Below, in pieces: positions 26,001 through 39,094 of a stretch of 64,000 bases of DNA. The first letter of the stretch is position 1, and each line of letters opens with the position of its first letter. The stretch is from Nomia melanderi (lineage: Eukaryota; Arthropoda; Insecta; Hymenoptera; Halictidae). A program made the position numbers and the translations under genes. The notes below the pieces were generated by a model that was not told the DNA's origin, searched no databases, and saw only the letters and a program-made list of their open reading frames with translations. Location: the NCBI RefSeq assembly GCF_051020985.1, contig NW_027475133.1, positions 3,224,001 to 3,288,000 on the forward strand, in the 5' to 3' direction.

Positions 26001-28302
26001 GGACCACCAGGGGCCGAGACAACAACCGTCTCATGGGGCTGGACACTCAGGGTCAGGGTAAAATCAAATATATGTCTGGTGATATCTCGGGTGCTATTAC
26101 AGATAGCGCAATGAATCAAAGTTCATTACGTGTAGGAGGCCCTGGCGCATGAATCTGTGCAGCGGGACCGTCCTCGGACCTCCAGGGGCCGAGACAACGA
26201 CCGTCTCATGGGGCCGGACACTCAGGGTCAGGGTAAAATCCAATATATATCTGGTGATATCTCGGGTGCTATTACAGATAGCGGAATAAATCAGAGTGCA
26301 TTGTCTGTAGGATGCCCTGGCGCATGAATGTGGGCAGCGGGAACGACCTCGGACCACCAGGGGCCGAGAAAACCACCGTCTCATGGGGCCGGACACTCAG
26401 GGTCAGTGAAAAATCCAATATATATCTGGTGATATCTCGGGTGCTATTACAGATAGCGCAATAAATCAAAGTGCATTGTCTGTAGGAGGCCCTGGCGCAT
26501 GAATCTGTGCAGCGGGAACGACCTCGGACCACCAGGGGCCGAGAAAACCACAGTCTCATGGGGCCGGACCCTCAGGGTCAGGGGAAAATCCAATATATAT
26601 CTGGTGATATCTCGGGTGCTATTAGAGATAGCGCAATAAAGCAGAGTGAATTATCGGCAGGAGACCCTGGCGCATAAATCTGCGCAACGGGAACGACCTC
26701 GGACCACCAGGGGCCGTGAAAACCACAGTCTCATGGGGCCGGGCACTCAGGGTCAGGGGAAAATCCAATATATATCTGGTGATATTTCGGGTGCTATTAC
26801 AGATAGCGCAATAAATCAAAGTGCATTGTCTGTAGGAGGCCCTGGCGCATGAATCTGGCCTGCGGGAACGACTTCGGACCACCAGGGGCCGAGAAAATTA
26901 CAGATTTTCGGTATCCGCCACCCACAGTCATGTAAAAATCCAGCATATATATGGAGCTTTCTCGGGAGCTATTACAGATAGCGCAATAAATCAAAGTGCA
27001 CTGTCTGTAGGAGGCCCTGGCGCATGAATCTGGCCTGCGGGAACGACATCGGACAACCAGGGGCCGAGAAAATTACAGATTTTCGGTATCCGCCACCCAA
27101 AGTCATGTAAAAATCCAGCATATATATGGAGCTTTCTCGGGAGCTATTACAGATAGCGCAATAAATCAAAGTGCACTGTCTGTAGGAGGCCCTGGCGCAT
27201 GAATCTGGCCTGCGGGAACGACATCGGACAACCAGGGGCCGAGAAAATTACAGATTTTCGGTATCCGCCACCCAAAGTCATGTAAAAATCCAGCATATAT
27301 ATGGAGCTTTCTCGGGAGCTATTACAGATAGCGCAATAAATCAAAGTGCACTGTCTGTAGGAGGCCCTGGCGCATGAATCTGGGCAGCGGGAACGACCTC
27401 GGACCACCAGGGGCCGAGAAAACCACCGTCTAACGGGGCCGGACACTCCGGCTCAGGGGAAAATCCAATATATATCTGGCGATATCTCGGGTGCTATTAC
27501 AGATAGCGCAATAAATCAAAGTGCATTGTCTGTAGGAGGCCCTGGCGCATGAATCTGGCCAGCGGGAACGACCTCGGACCACCAGGGGCCGAGAGAACCA
27601 CAGTCTCATGGGGCCGGACACTCAGGGTCAGGGAAAAATCCAATATATATCTGGTGATATCTCGGGTGCTATTACAGATAGCGCAATAAATCGAAGCGCA
27701 TTGTCGGTAGGAGGCCCTGGCGCCTGAATCTGTGCAGTGGGAACGACCTCGGACAACCAGGGGACGAGAAAACCACAGTCTCATGGGGCCGGACACTCAG
27801 GGTCAGGGGAAAATCCAATATATATCTGGTGATATCTCGGGTGCTATTAGAGATAGCGCAATAAATCAAAGTGCATTGTCTGTAGGAGGCCCTGGCGCAT
27901 GAATCTGTGCAGCGGGAACGACCTCGGACCACCAGGGGCCGAGAAAAACACCGTCTCATGGGGCCGGACACTCAGGGTCAGTGAAAAATAAAATATATAT
28001 CTGGTGATATCTCGGGTGCTATTACAGATAGCGCAATAAATCAAAGCGCATTGTCTGTAGGAGGCCCTGGCGCATGAATCTGTGCAGCGGGAACGACCTC
28101 GGAACACAAGGGGCCGAGACAACCACCGTCTCATGGGGCCGGACACTCAGGGTCAGGGAAAAATCCAATATATATCTGGTGATATCTCGGGTGCTATTAC
28201 AGATAGCGCAATAAATCAAAGTGCATTGTCTGTAGGAGGCCCTGGCGCATGAATCTGTGCAGCGGGAACGACCTCGGACCACCAGGGGCCGAGAAAAACA
28301 CC
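23053..28302 (+). repeat. Tandem 30-mer duplication (5250 bp), includes block A copy 3
   Basis: Repeats 17803-23052 in order: the last 2-3 monomers of C followed by a complete A. The period is exactly 30 x 175. The end runs directly into block C at 28303, as block A does at 12046. No protein-level difference from 17803-23052 was seen in the stretches compared, so the copy is very recent or an assembly product. Type 3 cassettes lie at 24272, 24447, 26897, 27072 and 27247. Confidence 0.88.
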
Positions 28303-31300
28303 GTCTCATGGGGCCGGACACTCAGGGTCAGTGAAAAATAAAATATATATCTGGTGATATCTCGGGTGCTATTACAGATAGCGCAATAAATCAAAGTGCA
28401 TTGTCTGTAGGAGGCCCTGGCGCATGAATCTGTGCAGCGGGAACGACCTCGGAACACAAGGGGCCGAGACAACCACCGTCTCATGGGGCCGGACACTCAG
28501 GGTCAGGGAAAAATCCAATATATATCTGGTGATATCTCGGGTGCTATTACAGATTGCACAATAAATCAAAGTGCATTGTCTGTAGGAGGCACTGGCTCAT
28601 GAATCTGTACAGCGGGAACGACCTCGGACCACCAGAGGTCGAGAAAAACACCGTCTCATGGGGCTGGACACTCAGGGTCAGGGTAAAATCCAATATATAT
28701 CTGGTGATATCTCGGGTGCTATTACATATAGCGCAATAAATCAAAGTGCATTGTCTGTAGGAGGCCCTGGCGCATGAATCTGTGCAATGTGAACGACCTC
28801 GGACCACCAGGGGCCGAGAAAACCACAGTCTCATGGGGCCGAACACTCTGGGTCAGGGTAAAATCCAATATATAACTGTTGATATCTTGGGTGCTATTAG
28901 AGATAGGGCAATAAACCAAAGTGAATTATCTGCAGGAGACACTGGCGCATGAATCTGTGCAGCGGGAACGACCTCGGACAACCAGGGGCCGAGACAACAA
29001 CCGTCTCATGGGGCTGGACACTCAGGGTCAGGGTAAAATCCAATATATATCTGGTGATATCTCGGGTGCTATTACATATAGCGCAATAAATCAAAGTTCA
29101 TTGTCTGCAGGAGACACTGGCGCATGAATCTGTGCAGCGGGAACGACCTCGGACCACCAGGGGCTGAGACAACAACCGTCTCATGGGGCCTGACACTCAG
29201 GGTCAGGGTAAAATCCAATATATATCTGGTGATATCTCGGGTGCTATTACATATAGCGCAATAAATCAAAGTTCATTGTCTGTAGGAGGCCCTGGCGCAT
29301 GAATCTGTACAGCGGGAACGACCTCGGACCACCAGGGGCCGAGAAAACCACCGTCTCATGGGGCCGGAAGCTCAGGGTCAGTGAAAAATCCAATATATGT
29401 CTGGTGATATCTCGGGTGTTATTACAGATAGCGCAATAAATCAGAGTGCATTGACTGTAGGAGACCCTGGCGCATGAATCTGTGCAGCGGGAACGACCTC
29501 GGACCACCAGGGTCCGAGAAAATCACAGTCTCATGGGGCCGGACACTCAGGGTCAGGGAAAAATCCAATATATATCTGGCGATATCTCGGGTGCTATTAG
29601 AGATAGCGCAATAAATCAAACTGCATTGTCTGTAGGAGGCCCTGGCGCATGAATCTGTACAGCGGGAACGACCTCGGACCACCAGGGGCCGAGAAAAACA
29701 CCGTCTCATGGGGCCGGACACTCAGGGTCAGTGAAAAATAAAATATATATCTTGTGATATCTCGGGTGCTATTACAGATAGCGCAATAAATCAAAGTGCA
29801 TTGTCTGTAGGAGGCCCTGGCGCATGAATCTGGCCAGCGGGAACGACCTCGGACCACCAGGGGCCGAGAGAACCACAGTCTCATGGGGCCGGACACTCAG
29901 GGTCAGGGAAAAATCCAATATATATCTGGTGATATCTCGGGTGCTATTACAGATAGCGCAATAAATCAAAGTGCATTGTCGGTAGGAGGCCCTGGCGCCT
30001 GAATCTGTGCAGTGGGAACGACCTCGGACAACCAGGGGACGAGAAAACCACAGTCTCATGGGGCAGGACACTCAGGGTCAGGGGAAAATCCAATATATAT
30101 CTGGTGATATCTCGGGTGCTATTAGAGATAGCGCAATAAATCAAAGTGCATTGTCTGTAGGAGGCCCTGGCGCATGAATCTGTGCAGCGGGATCGTCCTC
30201 GGACCTCCAGGGGCCGAGACAACCACCGTCTCATGGGGCCGGACACTCAGGGTCAGGGGAAAATCCAATATATATCTGGTGATATGTCGGGTGCTATTAC
30301 AGATAGCGCAATAAATCAAAGTGCATTGTCTGTAGGAGGCCCTGGCGCATGAATCTGTACAGCGGGAACGACCTCGGACCACCAGGGGCCGAGAAAAACA
30401 CCGTCTCATGGGGCCGGACACTCAGGGTCAGTGAAAAATAAAATATATATCTGGTGATATCTCGGGTGCTATTACAGATAGCGCAATAAATCAAACTGCA
30501 TTGTCTGTAGGAGGCCCTGGCGCATGAATCTGTGCTGCGGGAACGACCTCGGAACACAAGGGGCCGAGACAACCACCGTCTCATGGGGCCGGACACTCAG
30601 GGTCAGGGAAAAATCCAATATATATCTGGTGATATCTCGGGTGCTATTACAGATAGCACAATAAATCAAAGTGCATTGTCTGTAGGAGGCCCTGGCTCAT
30701 GAATCTGTACAGCGGGAACGACCTCGGACCACCAGAGGCCGAGAAAAACACCGTCTCATGGGGCCGGACACTCAGGGTCAGTGAAAAATAAAATATATAT
30801 CTGGTGATATCTCGGGTGCTATTACAGATAGCGCAATAAATCAAACTGCATTGTCTGTAGGAGGCCCTGGCGCATGAATCTGTGCAGCGGGAACGACCTC
30901 GGACCACCAGGGTCCGAGAAAATCACAGTCTCATGGGGCCGGACCCTCAGGGTCAGGTGAATATCCTATATATATCTGTTGATATCTCGGGTGCTATTAG
31001 AGATAGCGCAATAAACCAAAGAGAATTATCTGCAGGAGGCCCTGGCGCATGAATCTGTGCAACGGGAACGACCTCGGACCACCAGGGGCCGAGAAAACCA
31101 CAGTCTCATGGGGCCGGACACTCAGGGTCAGGGAAAAATCCAATATATATCTGGTGATATCTTGGGTGCTATTAGAGATAGCGAAATAAACCAAAGTGAA
31201 TTATCTGCAGGAGGACCTGGCGCATGAATCTGTGTAGCGGGAACGACCTCGGACCACCAGGGGCCGAGACAACCACCGTCTCATGGGGCCGGACACTCAG

Positions 31301-34300
31301 GGTCAGGGGAAAATCCAATATATATCTGGTGATATGTCGGGTGCTATTACATATAGCGCAATAAATCAAAGTGCATTGTCTGTAGGAGGCCGTGGCGCAT
31401 GAATCTGTACAGCGGGAACGACCTCGGACCACCAGGGTTCGAGAAAATCACAGTCTCATGGGGCCGGACACTCAGGGTCAGGTGAATATCCTATATATAT
31501 CTGGTGATATCTCGGGTGCTATTAGAGATAGCGCAATAAACCAAAGAGAATTATCTGCAGGAGGCCCTGGCGCATGAATCTGTGCAACGGGAACGACCTC
31601 GGACCACCAGGGACCGAGAAAAACACCGTCTCATGGGACCGGACACTCAGGGTCAGGGAAAAATCCAATATATATCTGGTGATATCTCGGGTGCTATTAC
31701 ATATAGCGCAATAAATCAAAGTTCATTGTCTGCAGGAGACACTGGCGCATGAATCTGTGCAGCGGGAACGACCTCGGACCACCAGGGTCCGAGAAAATCA
31801 CAGTCTCATGGGGCCGGACACTCAGGGTCAGGGGAAAACCCAATATATATCTGGTGATATCTCGGGTGCTATTAGAGATAGCGCAATAAACCAAAGTGAA
31901 TTATCTGCAGGAAGCACTGGCGCATGAATCTGTGCAACGGGAACGACCTCGGACCACCAGGGGCCGAGAAAACCACAGTCTCATGGTGCCGGACACTCAG
32001 GGTCAGGGGAAAACCCAATATATATCTGGTGATATCTCGGGTGCTATTAGAGATAGCGCAATAAACCAAAGTGAATTATCTGCAGGAGGCCATGGCGCAT
32101 GAATCTGTGCAACGGGAACGACCTCGAACCACCAGGGGCCGAGAAAACCACAGTCTCATGGTGCCGGACACTCAGGGTCAGGGTAAAATCCAATATATAT
32201 CTGGTGATATCTCGGGTGCTATTACAGGTAGCGCAATAAATCGAAGCGCATTGCCTGTAGGAGGCCCTGGCGCCTGAATCTGTGCAGTGGGAACGACCTC
32301 GGACAACCAGGGGACGAGAAAACCACAGTCTCATGGGGCCGGACACTCAGGGTCAGGGGAAAATCCAATATATATCTGGTGATATCTCGGGTGCTATTAG
32401 AGATAGCGCAATAAATCAAAGTGCATTGTCTGTAGGAGGCCCTGGCGCATGAATCTGTGCAGCGGGAACGACCTCGGACCACCAGGGGCCGAGAAAAACA
32501 CCGTCTCATGGGGCCGGACACTCAGGGTCAGTGAAAAATAAAATATATATCTGGTGATATCTCGGGTGCTATTACAGATAGCGCAATAAATCAAAGTGCA
32601 TTGTCTGTAGGAGGCCCTGGCGCATGAATCTGTGCAGCGGGAACGACCTCGGAACACAAGGGGCCGAGACAACCACCGTCTCATGGGGCCGGACACTCAG
32701 GGTCAGGGAAAAATCCAATATATATCTGGTGATATCTCGGGTGCTATTACAGATAGCGCAATAAATCAAAGTGCATTGTCTGTAGGAGGCCCTGGCGCAT
32801 GAATATGTGCAGCGGGAACGACCTCGGACCACCAGGGTCCGAGAAAATCACAGTCTCATGGGGCCGGACACTCAGGGTCAGGGGAAAACCCAATATATAT
32901 CTGGTGATATCTCGGGTGCTATTACAGATAGCGCAATAAATCAAACTGCATTGTCTGTAGGAGGCCCTGGCGCATGAATCTGTGCAGCGGGAACGACCTC
33001 GGACCACCAGGGTCCGAGAAAATCACAGTCTCATGGGGCCGGACCCTCAGGGTCAGGTGAATATCCTATATATATCTGTTGATATCTCGGGTGCTATTAG
33101 AGATAGCGCAATAAACCAAAGAGAATTATGTGCAGGAGGCCCTGGCGCATGAATCTGTGCAACGGGAACGACCTCGGACCACCAGGGGCCGAGAAAACCA
33201 CAGTCAAATGGGGCCGGACACTCAGGGTCAGGGTAAAATCCAATATATATCTGGTGATATCTCGGGTGCTATTACATATAGCGCAATAAATCAAAGTGCA
33301 TTGTCTGTAGGAGGCCCTGGCGCATGAATCTGTGCAATGTGAACGACCTCGGACCACCAGGGGCCGAGAAAACCACAGTCTCATGGGGCCGAACACTCTG
33401 GGTCAGGGTAAAATCCAATATATAACTGTTGATATCTTGGGTGCTATTAGAGATAGGGCAATAAACCAAAGTGAATTATCTGCAGGAGACACTGGCGCAT
33501 GAATCTGTGCAGCGGGAACGACCTCGGACCACCAGGGGCCGAGACAACAACCGTCTCATGGGGCTGGACACTCAGGGTCAGGGTAAAATCCAATATATAT
33601 CTGGTGATATCTCGGGTGCTATTACATATAGCGCAATAAATCAAAGTTCATTGTCTGCAGGAGACACTGGCGCATGAATCTGTGCAGCGGGAACGACCTC
33701 GGACCACCAGGGGCCGAGACAACAACCGTCTCATGGGGCCTGACACTCAGGGTCAGGGTAAAATCCAATATATATCTGGTGATATCTCGGGTGCTATTAC
33801 ATATAGCGCAATAAATCAAAGTTCATTGTCTGTAGGAGGCCCTGGCGCATGAATCTGTACAGCGGGAACGACCTCGGACCACCAGGGGCCGAGAAAACCA
33901 CCGTCTCATGGGGCCGGACACTCAGGGTCAGTGAAAAATCCAATATATGTCTGGTGATATCTCGGGTGCTATTACAGATAGCGCAATAAATCAAAGTGCA
34001 TTGACTGTAGGAGGCCCTGGCGCATGAATCTGTGCAGCGGGAACGACCTCGGACCACCAGGGTCCGAGAAAATCACAGTCTCATGGGGCCGGACACTCAG
34101 GGTCAGGGAAAAATCCAATATATATCTGGCGATATCTCGGGTGCTATTAGAGATAGCGCAATAAATCAAACTGCATTGTCTGTAGGAGGCCCTGGCGCAT
34201 GAATCTGTACAGCGGGAACGACCTCGGACCACCAGGGACCGAGAAAAACACCGTCTCATGGGACCGGACACTCAGGGTCAGGGAAAAATCCAATATATAT

Positions 34301-34515
34301 CTGGTGATATCTCGGGTGCTATTACATATAGCGCAATAAATCAAAGTTCATTGTCTGCAGGAGACACTGGCGCATGAATCTGTGCAGCGGGAACGACCTC
34401 GGACCACCAGGGTCCGAGAAAATCACAGTCTCATGGGGCCGGACACTCAGGGTCAGGGGAAAACCCAATATATATCTGGTGATATCTCGGGTGCTATTAG
34501 AGATAGCGCAATAAA
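28303..34515 (+). repeat. Higher-order block C, copy 2
   Basis: Matches 12028-18240 at offset 16275. The only differences I found are at 29968 (a, versus g at 13693) and 29972 (t, versus c at 13697). The match ends near 34515, where this copy reads ataaaccaaagtgaatt while the first copy reads ataaagcagagtgaatt. Confidence 0.88.
29968..29972. other. Two-base difference between C copies, conversion-like
   Basis: Copy 1 has tcgaagcgca (13691-13700) and copy 2 has tcaaagtgca. Both changes restore the commonest sequence of the array and lie 4 bp apart in otherwise matching 6 kb blocks. A short conversion tract explains this more simply than two separate mutations, but two mutations cannot be excluded. 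Confidence 0.5.
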
Positions 34516-37150
34516 CCAAAGTGAATTATCTGCAGGAAGCCCTGGCGTATGAATCTGTGCAACGGGAACGACCTCGGACCACCAGGGGCCGAGAAAACCA
34601 CAGTCTCATGGTGCCGGACACTCAGGGTCAGGGAAAAATCCAATATATATCTGGTGATATCTCGGGTGCTATTACAGATAGCGCAATAAATCGAAGCGCA
34701 TTGTCGGTAGGAGGCCCTGGCGCCTGAATCTGTGCAGTGGGAACGACCTCGGACAACCAGGGGACGAGAAAACCACAGTCTCATGGGGCCGGACACTCAG
34801 GGTCAGGGGAAAATCCAATATATATCTGGTGATATCTCGGGTGCTATTAGTGATAGCGCAATAAATCAAAGTGCATTGTCTGTAGGAGGCCCTGGCGCAT
34901 GAATCTGTGCAGCGGGAACGTCCTCGGACCTCCAGGGGCCGAGACAACCACCGTCTCATGGGGCCGGACACTCAGGGTCAGGGGAAAATCCAATATATAT
35001 CTGGTGATATGTCGGGTGCTATTACCGATAGCGCAATAAATCAAAGTGCATTGTCTGTAGGAGGCCCTGGCGCATGAATCTGTACAGCGGGAACGACCTC
35101 GGACCACCAGGGGCCGAGAAAAACACCGTCTCATGGGGCCGGACACTCAGGGTCAGTGAAAAATAAAATATATATCTGGTGATATCTCGGGTGCTATTAC
35201 AGATAGCGCAATAAATCAAAGTGCATTGTCTGTAGGAGGCCCTGGCGCATGAATCTGTGCAATGTGAACGACCTCGGACCACCAGGGGCCGAGAAAACCA
35301 CAGTCTCATGGGGCCGAACACTCTGGGTCAGGGTAAAATCCAATATATAACTGTTGATATCTTGGGTGCTATTAGAGATAGGGCAATAAACCAAAGTGAA
35401 TTATCTGCAGGAGACACTGGCGCATGAATCTGTGCAGCGGGAACGACCTCGGACCACCAGGGGCCGAGACAACAACCGTCTCATGGGGCTGGACACTCAG
35501 GGTCAGGGTAAAATCCAATATATATCTGGTGATATCTCGGGTGCTATTACATATAGCGCAATAAATCAAAGTTCATTGTCTGCAGGAGACACTGGCGCAT
35601 GAATCTGTGCAGCGGGAACGACCTCGGACCACCCGGGGCCGAGACAACAACCGTCTCATGGGGCCTGACACTCAGGGTCAGGGTAAAATCCAATATATAT
35701 CTGGTGATATCTCGGGTGCTATTACATATAGCGCAATAAATCAAAGTTCATTGTCTGTAGGAGGCCCTGGCGCATGAATCTGTACAGCGGGAACGACCTC
35801 GGACCACCAGGGGCCGAGAAAACCACCGTCTCATGGGGCCGGACACTCAGGGTCAGTGAAAAATCCAATATATGTCTGGTGATATCTCGGGTGCTATTAC
35901 AGATAGCGCAATAAATCAAAGTGCATTGACTGTAGGAGGCCCTGGCGCATGAATCTGTGCAGCGGGAACGACCTCGGACCACCAGGGTCCGAGAAAATCA
36001 CAGTCTCATGGGGCCGGACACTCAGGGTCAGGGAAAAATCCAATATATATCTGGCGATATCTCGGGTGCTATTAGAGATAGCGCAATAAATCAAACTGCA
36101 TTGTCTGTAGGAGGCCCTGGCGCATGAATCTGTACAGCGGGAACGACCTCGGACCACCAGGGACCGAGAAAAACACCGTCTCATGGGACCGGACACTCAG
36201 GGTCAGGGAAAAATCCAATATATATCTGGTGATATCTCGGGTGCTATTACATATAGCGCAATAAATCAAAGTTCATTGTCTGCAGGAGACACTGGCGCAT
36301 GAATCTGTGCAGCGGGAACGACCTCGGACCACCAGGGTCCGAGAAAATCACAGTCTCATGGGGCCGGACACTCAGGGTCAGGGGAAAACCCAATATATAT
36401 CTGGTGATATCTCGGGTGCTATTAGAGATAGCGCAATAAACCAAAGTGAATTATCTGCAGGAAGCCCTGGCGTATGAATCTGTGCAACGGGAACGACCTC
36501 GGACCACCAGGGGCCGAGAAAACCACAGTCTCATGGTGCCGGACACTCAGGGTCAGGGAAAAATCCAATATATATCTGGTGATATCTCGGGTGCTATTAC
36601 AGATAGCGCAATAAATCGAAGCGCATTGTCGGTAGGAGGCCCTGGCGCCTGAATCTGTGCAGTGGGAACGACCTCGGACAACCAGGGGACGAGAAAACCA
36701 CAGTCTCATGGGGCCGGACACTCAGGGTCAGGGGAAAATCCAATATATATCTGGTGATATCTCGGGTGCTATTAGTGATAGCGCAATAAATCAAAGTGCA
36801 TTGTCTGTAGGAGGCCCTGGCGCATGAATCTGTGCAGCGGGAACGTCCTCGGACCTCCAGGGGCCGAGACAACCACCGTCTCATGGGGCCGGACACTCAG
36901 GGTCAGGGGAAAATCCAATATATATCTGGTGATATGTCGGGTGCTATTACCGATAGCGCAATAAATCAAAGTGCATTGTCTGTAGGAGGCCCTGGCGCAT
37001 GAATCTGTACAGCGGGAACGACCTCGGACCACCAGGGGCCGAGAAAAACACCGTCTCATGGGGCCGGACACTCAGGGTCAGTGAAAAATAAAATATATAT
37101 CTGGTGATATCTCGGGTGCTATTACAGATAGCGCAATAAATCAAAGTGCA
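33300..37150 (+). repeat. Tandem 11-mer pair (2 x 1925 bp)
   Basis: About 33300-35225 is repeated at about 35226-37150. The switch falls in the monomer at 35202-35250, which begins like the monomer at 37127 (acagatag) and ends like that at 33325 (gcaatgtgaacg). One difference is at 35634, where the second copy has acccggggcc and the first (33709) has accaggggcc. The first copy overlaps the end of block C copy 2, so this duplication is younger than, or independent of, the 11 kb one. Confidence 0.88.
35622..35638 (+). other. CENP-B-box-like 17-mer, 8 of 9 core positions
   Basis: CTCG, A and CGGG match nTTCGnnnnAnnCGGGn except for the first T. It arises from a private substitution at 35634 and is the only such form I saw. 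One copy cannot support function. Confidence 0.15.
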
Positions 37151-37344
37151 TTGTCTGTAGGAGGCCCTGGCGCATGAATCTGTGCTGCGGGAACGACCTC
37201 GGAACACGAGGGGCCGAGACAACCACCGTCTCATGGGGCCGGACACTCAGGGTCAGGGAAAAATCCAATATATATCTGGTGATATCTCGGGTGCTATTAC
37301 AGATAGCACAATAAATCAAAGTGCATTGTCTGTAGGAGGCCCTG

Positions 37345-39094
37345 GCTCATGAAGCTGTACAGCGGGAACGACCTCGGACCACCAGAGGCCGAGAAAAACA
37401 CCGTCTCATGGGGCCGGACACTCAGGGTCAGTGAAAAATAAAATATATATCTGGTGATATCTCGGGTGCTATTACAGATAGCGCAATAAATCAAAGTGCG
37501 TTGTCTGTAGGAGGCCCTGGCGCATGAATCTGTACAGCGGGAACGACCTCGGACCACCAGGGTCCGAGAAAATCACAGTCTCATGGGGCCGGACACTCAG
37601 GGTCAGGTGAATATCCTATATATATCTGGTGATATCTCGGGTGCTATTAGAGTTAGCGCAATAAACCAAAGAGAATTATCTGCAGGAGGCCCTGGCGCAT
37701 GAATCTGTGCAACGGGAACGACCTCGGACCACCAGGGGCCGAGAAAACCACAGTCTCATGGGGCCGGACACTCAGGGTCAGGGAAAAATCCAATATATAT
37801 CTGGTGATATCTTGGGTGCTATTAGAGATAGCGCAATAAACCAAAGTGAATTATCTGCAGGAGGACCTCGCGCATGAATCTGTGCAGAGGGAACGACCTC
37901 GGACCACCAGGGGCCGAGACAACCACCGTCTCATGGGGCCGGACGCTCAGGGTCGGTGTAAAATCCAATATATATCTGGTGATATCTCGGGTGCTATTAC
38001 ATATAGCGCAATAAATCAAAGTTCATTGTCTGCAGGAGACACTGGCGCATGAATCTGTGCAGCGGGAACGACCTCGGACCACCAGGGGCCGAGACAACAA
38101 CCGTCTCATGGGGCCTGACACTCAGGGTCAGGGTAAAATCCAATATATATCTGGTGGTATCCCGGGTGCTACTACATATAGCGCAATAAATCAAAGTTCA
38201 TTGTCTGTAGGAGGCCCTGGCTCATGAAGCTGTACAGCGGGAACGACCTCGGACCACCAGAGGCCGAGAAAAACACCGTCTCATGGGGCCGGACACTCAG
38301 GGTCAGTGAAAAATAAAATATATATCTGGTGATATCTCGGGTGCTATTACAGATAGCGCAATAAATCAAAGTGCGTTGTCTGTAGGAGGCCCTGGCGCAT
38401 GAATCTGTACAGCGGGAACGACCTCGGACCACCACGGTCCGAGAAAATCACAGTCTCATGGGGCCGGACACTCAGGGTCAGGTGAATATCCTATATATAT
38501 CTGGTGATATCTCGGGTGCTATTAGAGTTAGCGCAATAAACCAAAGAGAATTATCTGCAGGAGGCCCTGGCGCATGTATCTGTGCAACGGGAACGACCTC
38601 GGACCACCAGGGGCCGAGAAAACCACAGTCTCATGGGGCCGGACACTCAGGGTCAGGGAAAAATCCAATATATATCTGGTGATATCTTGGGTGCTATTAG
38701 AGATAGCGCAATAAACCAAAGTGAATTATCTGCAGGAGGACCTCGCGCATGAATCTGTGCAGAGGGAACGACCTCGGACCACCAGGGGCCGAGACAACCA
38801 CCGTCTCATGGGGCCGGACACTCAGGGTCGGTGTAAAATCCAATATATATCTGGTGATATCTCGGGTGCTATTACATATAGCGCAATAAATCAAAGTTCA
38901 TTGTCTGCAGGAGACACTGGCGCATGAATCTGTGCAGCGGGAACGACCTCGGACCACCAGGGGCCGAGACAACAACCGTCTCATGGGGCCTGACACTCAG
39001 GGTCAGGGTAAAATCCAATATATAACTGGTGATATCTCGGGTGCTATTACATATAGCGCAATAAATCAAAGTGCATTGTCTGTAGGAGGCCCTG
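37345..39094 (+). repeat. Tandem 5-mer pair (2 x 875 bp)
   Basis: Positions 37345-38219 recur at 38220-39094, both starting with ggctcatgaagctgtac. The exchange lies in the gttcattgtctgtaggaggccctgg part of the monomer before 38221. Private changes separate the copies: ggacgctcag at 37942 versus ggacactcag, accacggtcc at 38431 versus accagggtcc, and gcatgtatc at 38573 versus gcatgaatc. Related monomers in the same order reappear at about 40620-41150. Confidence 0.85.
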
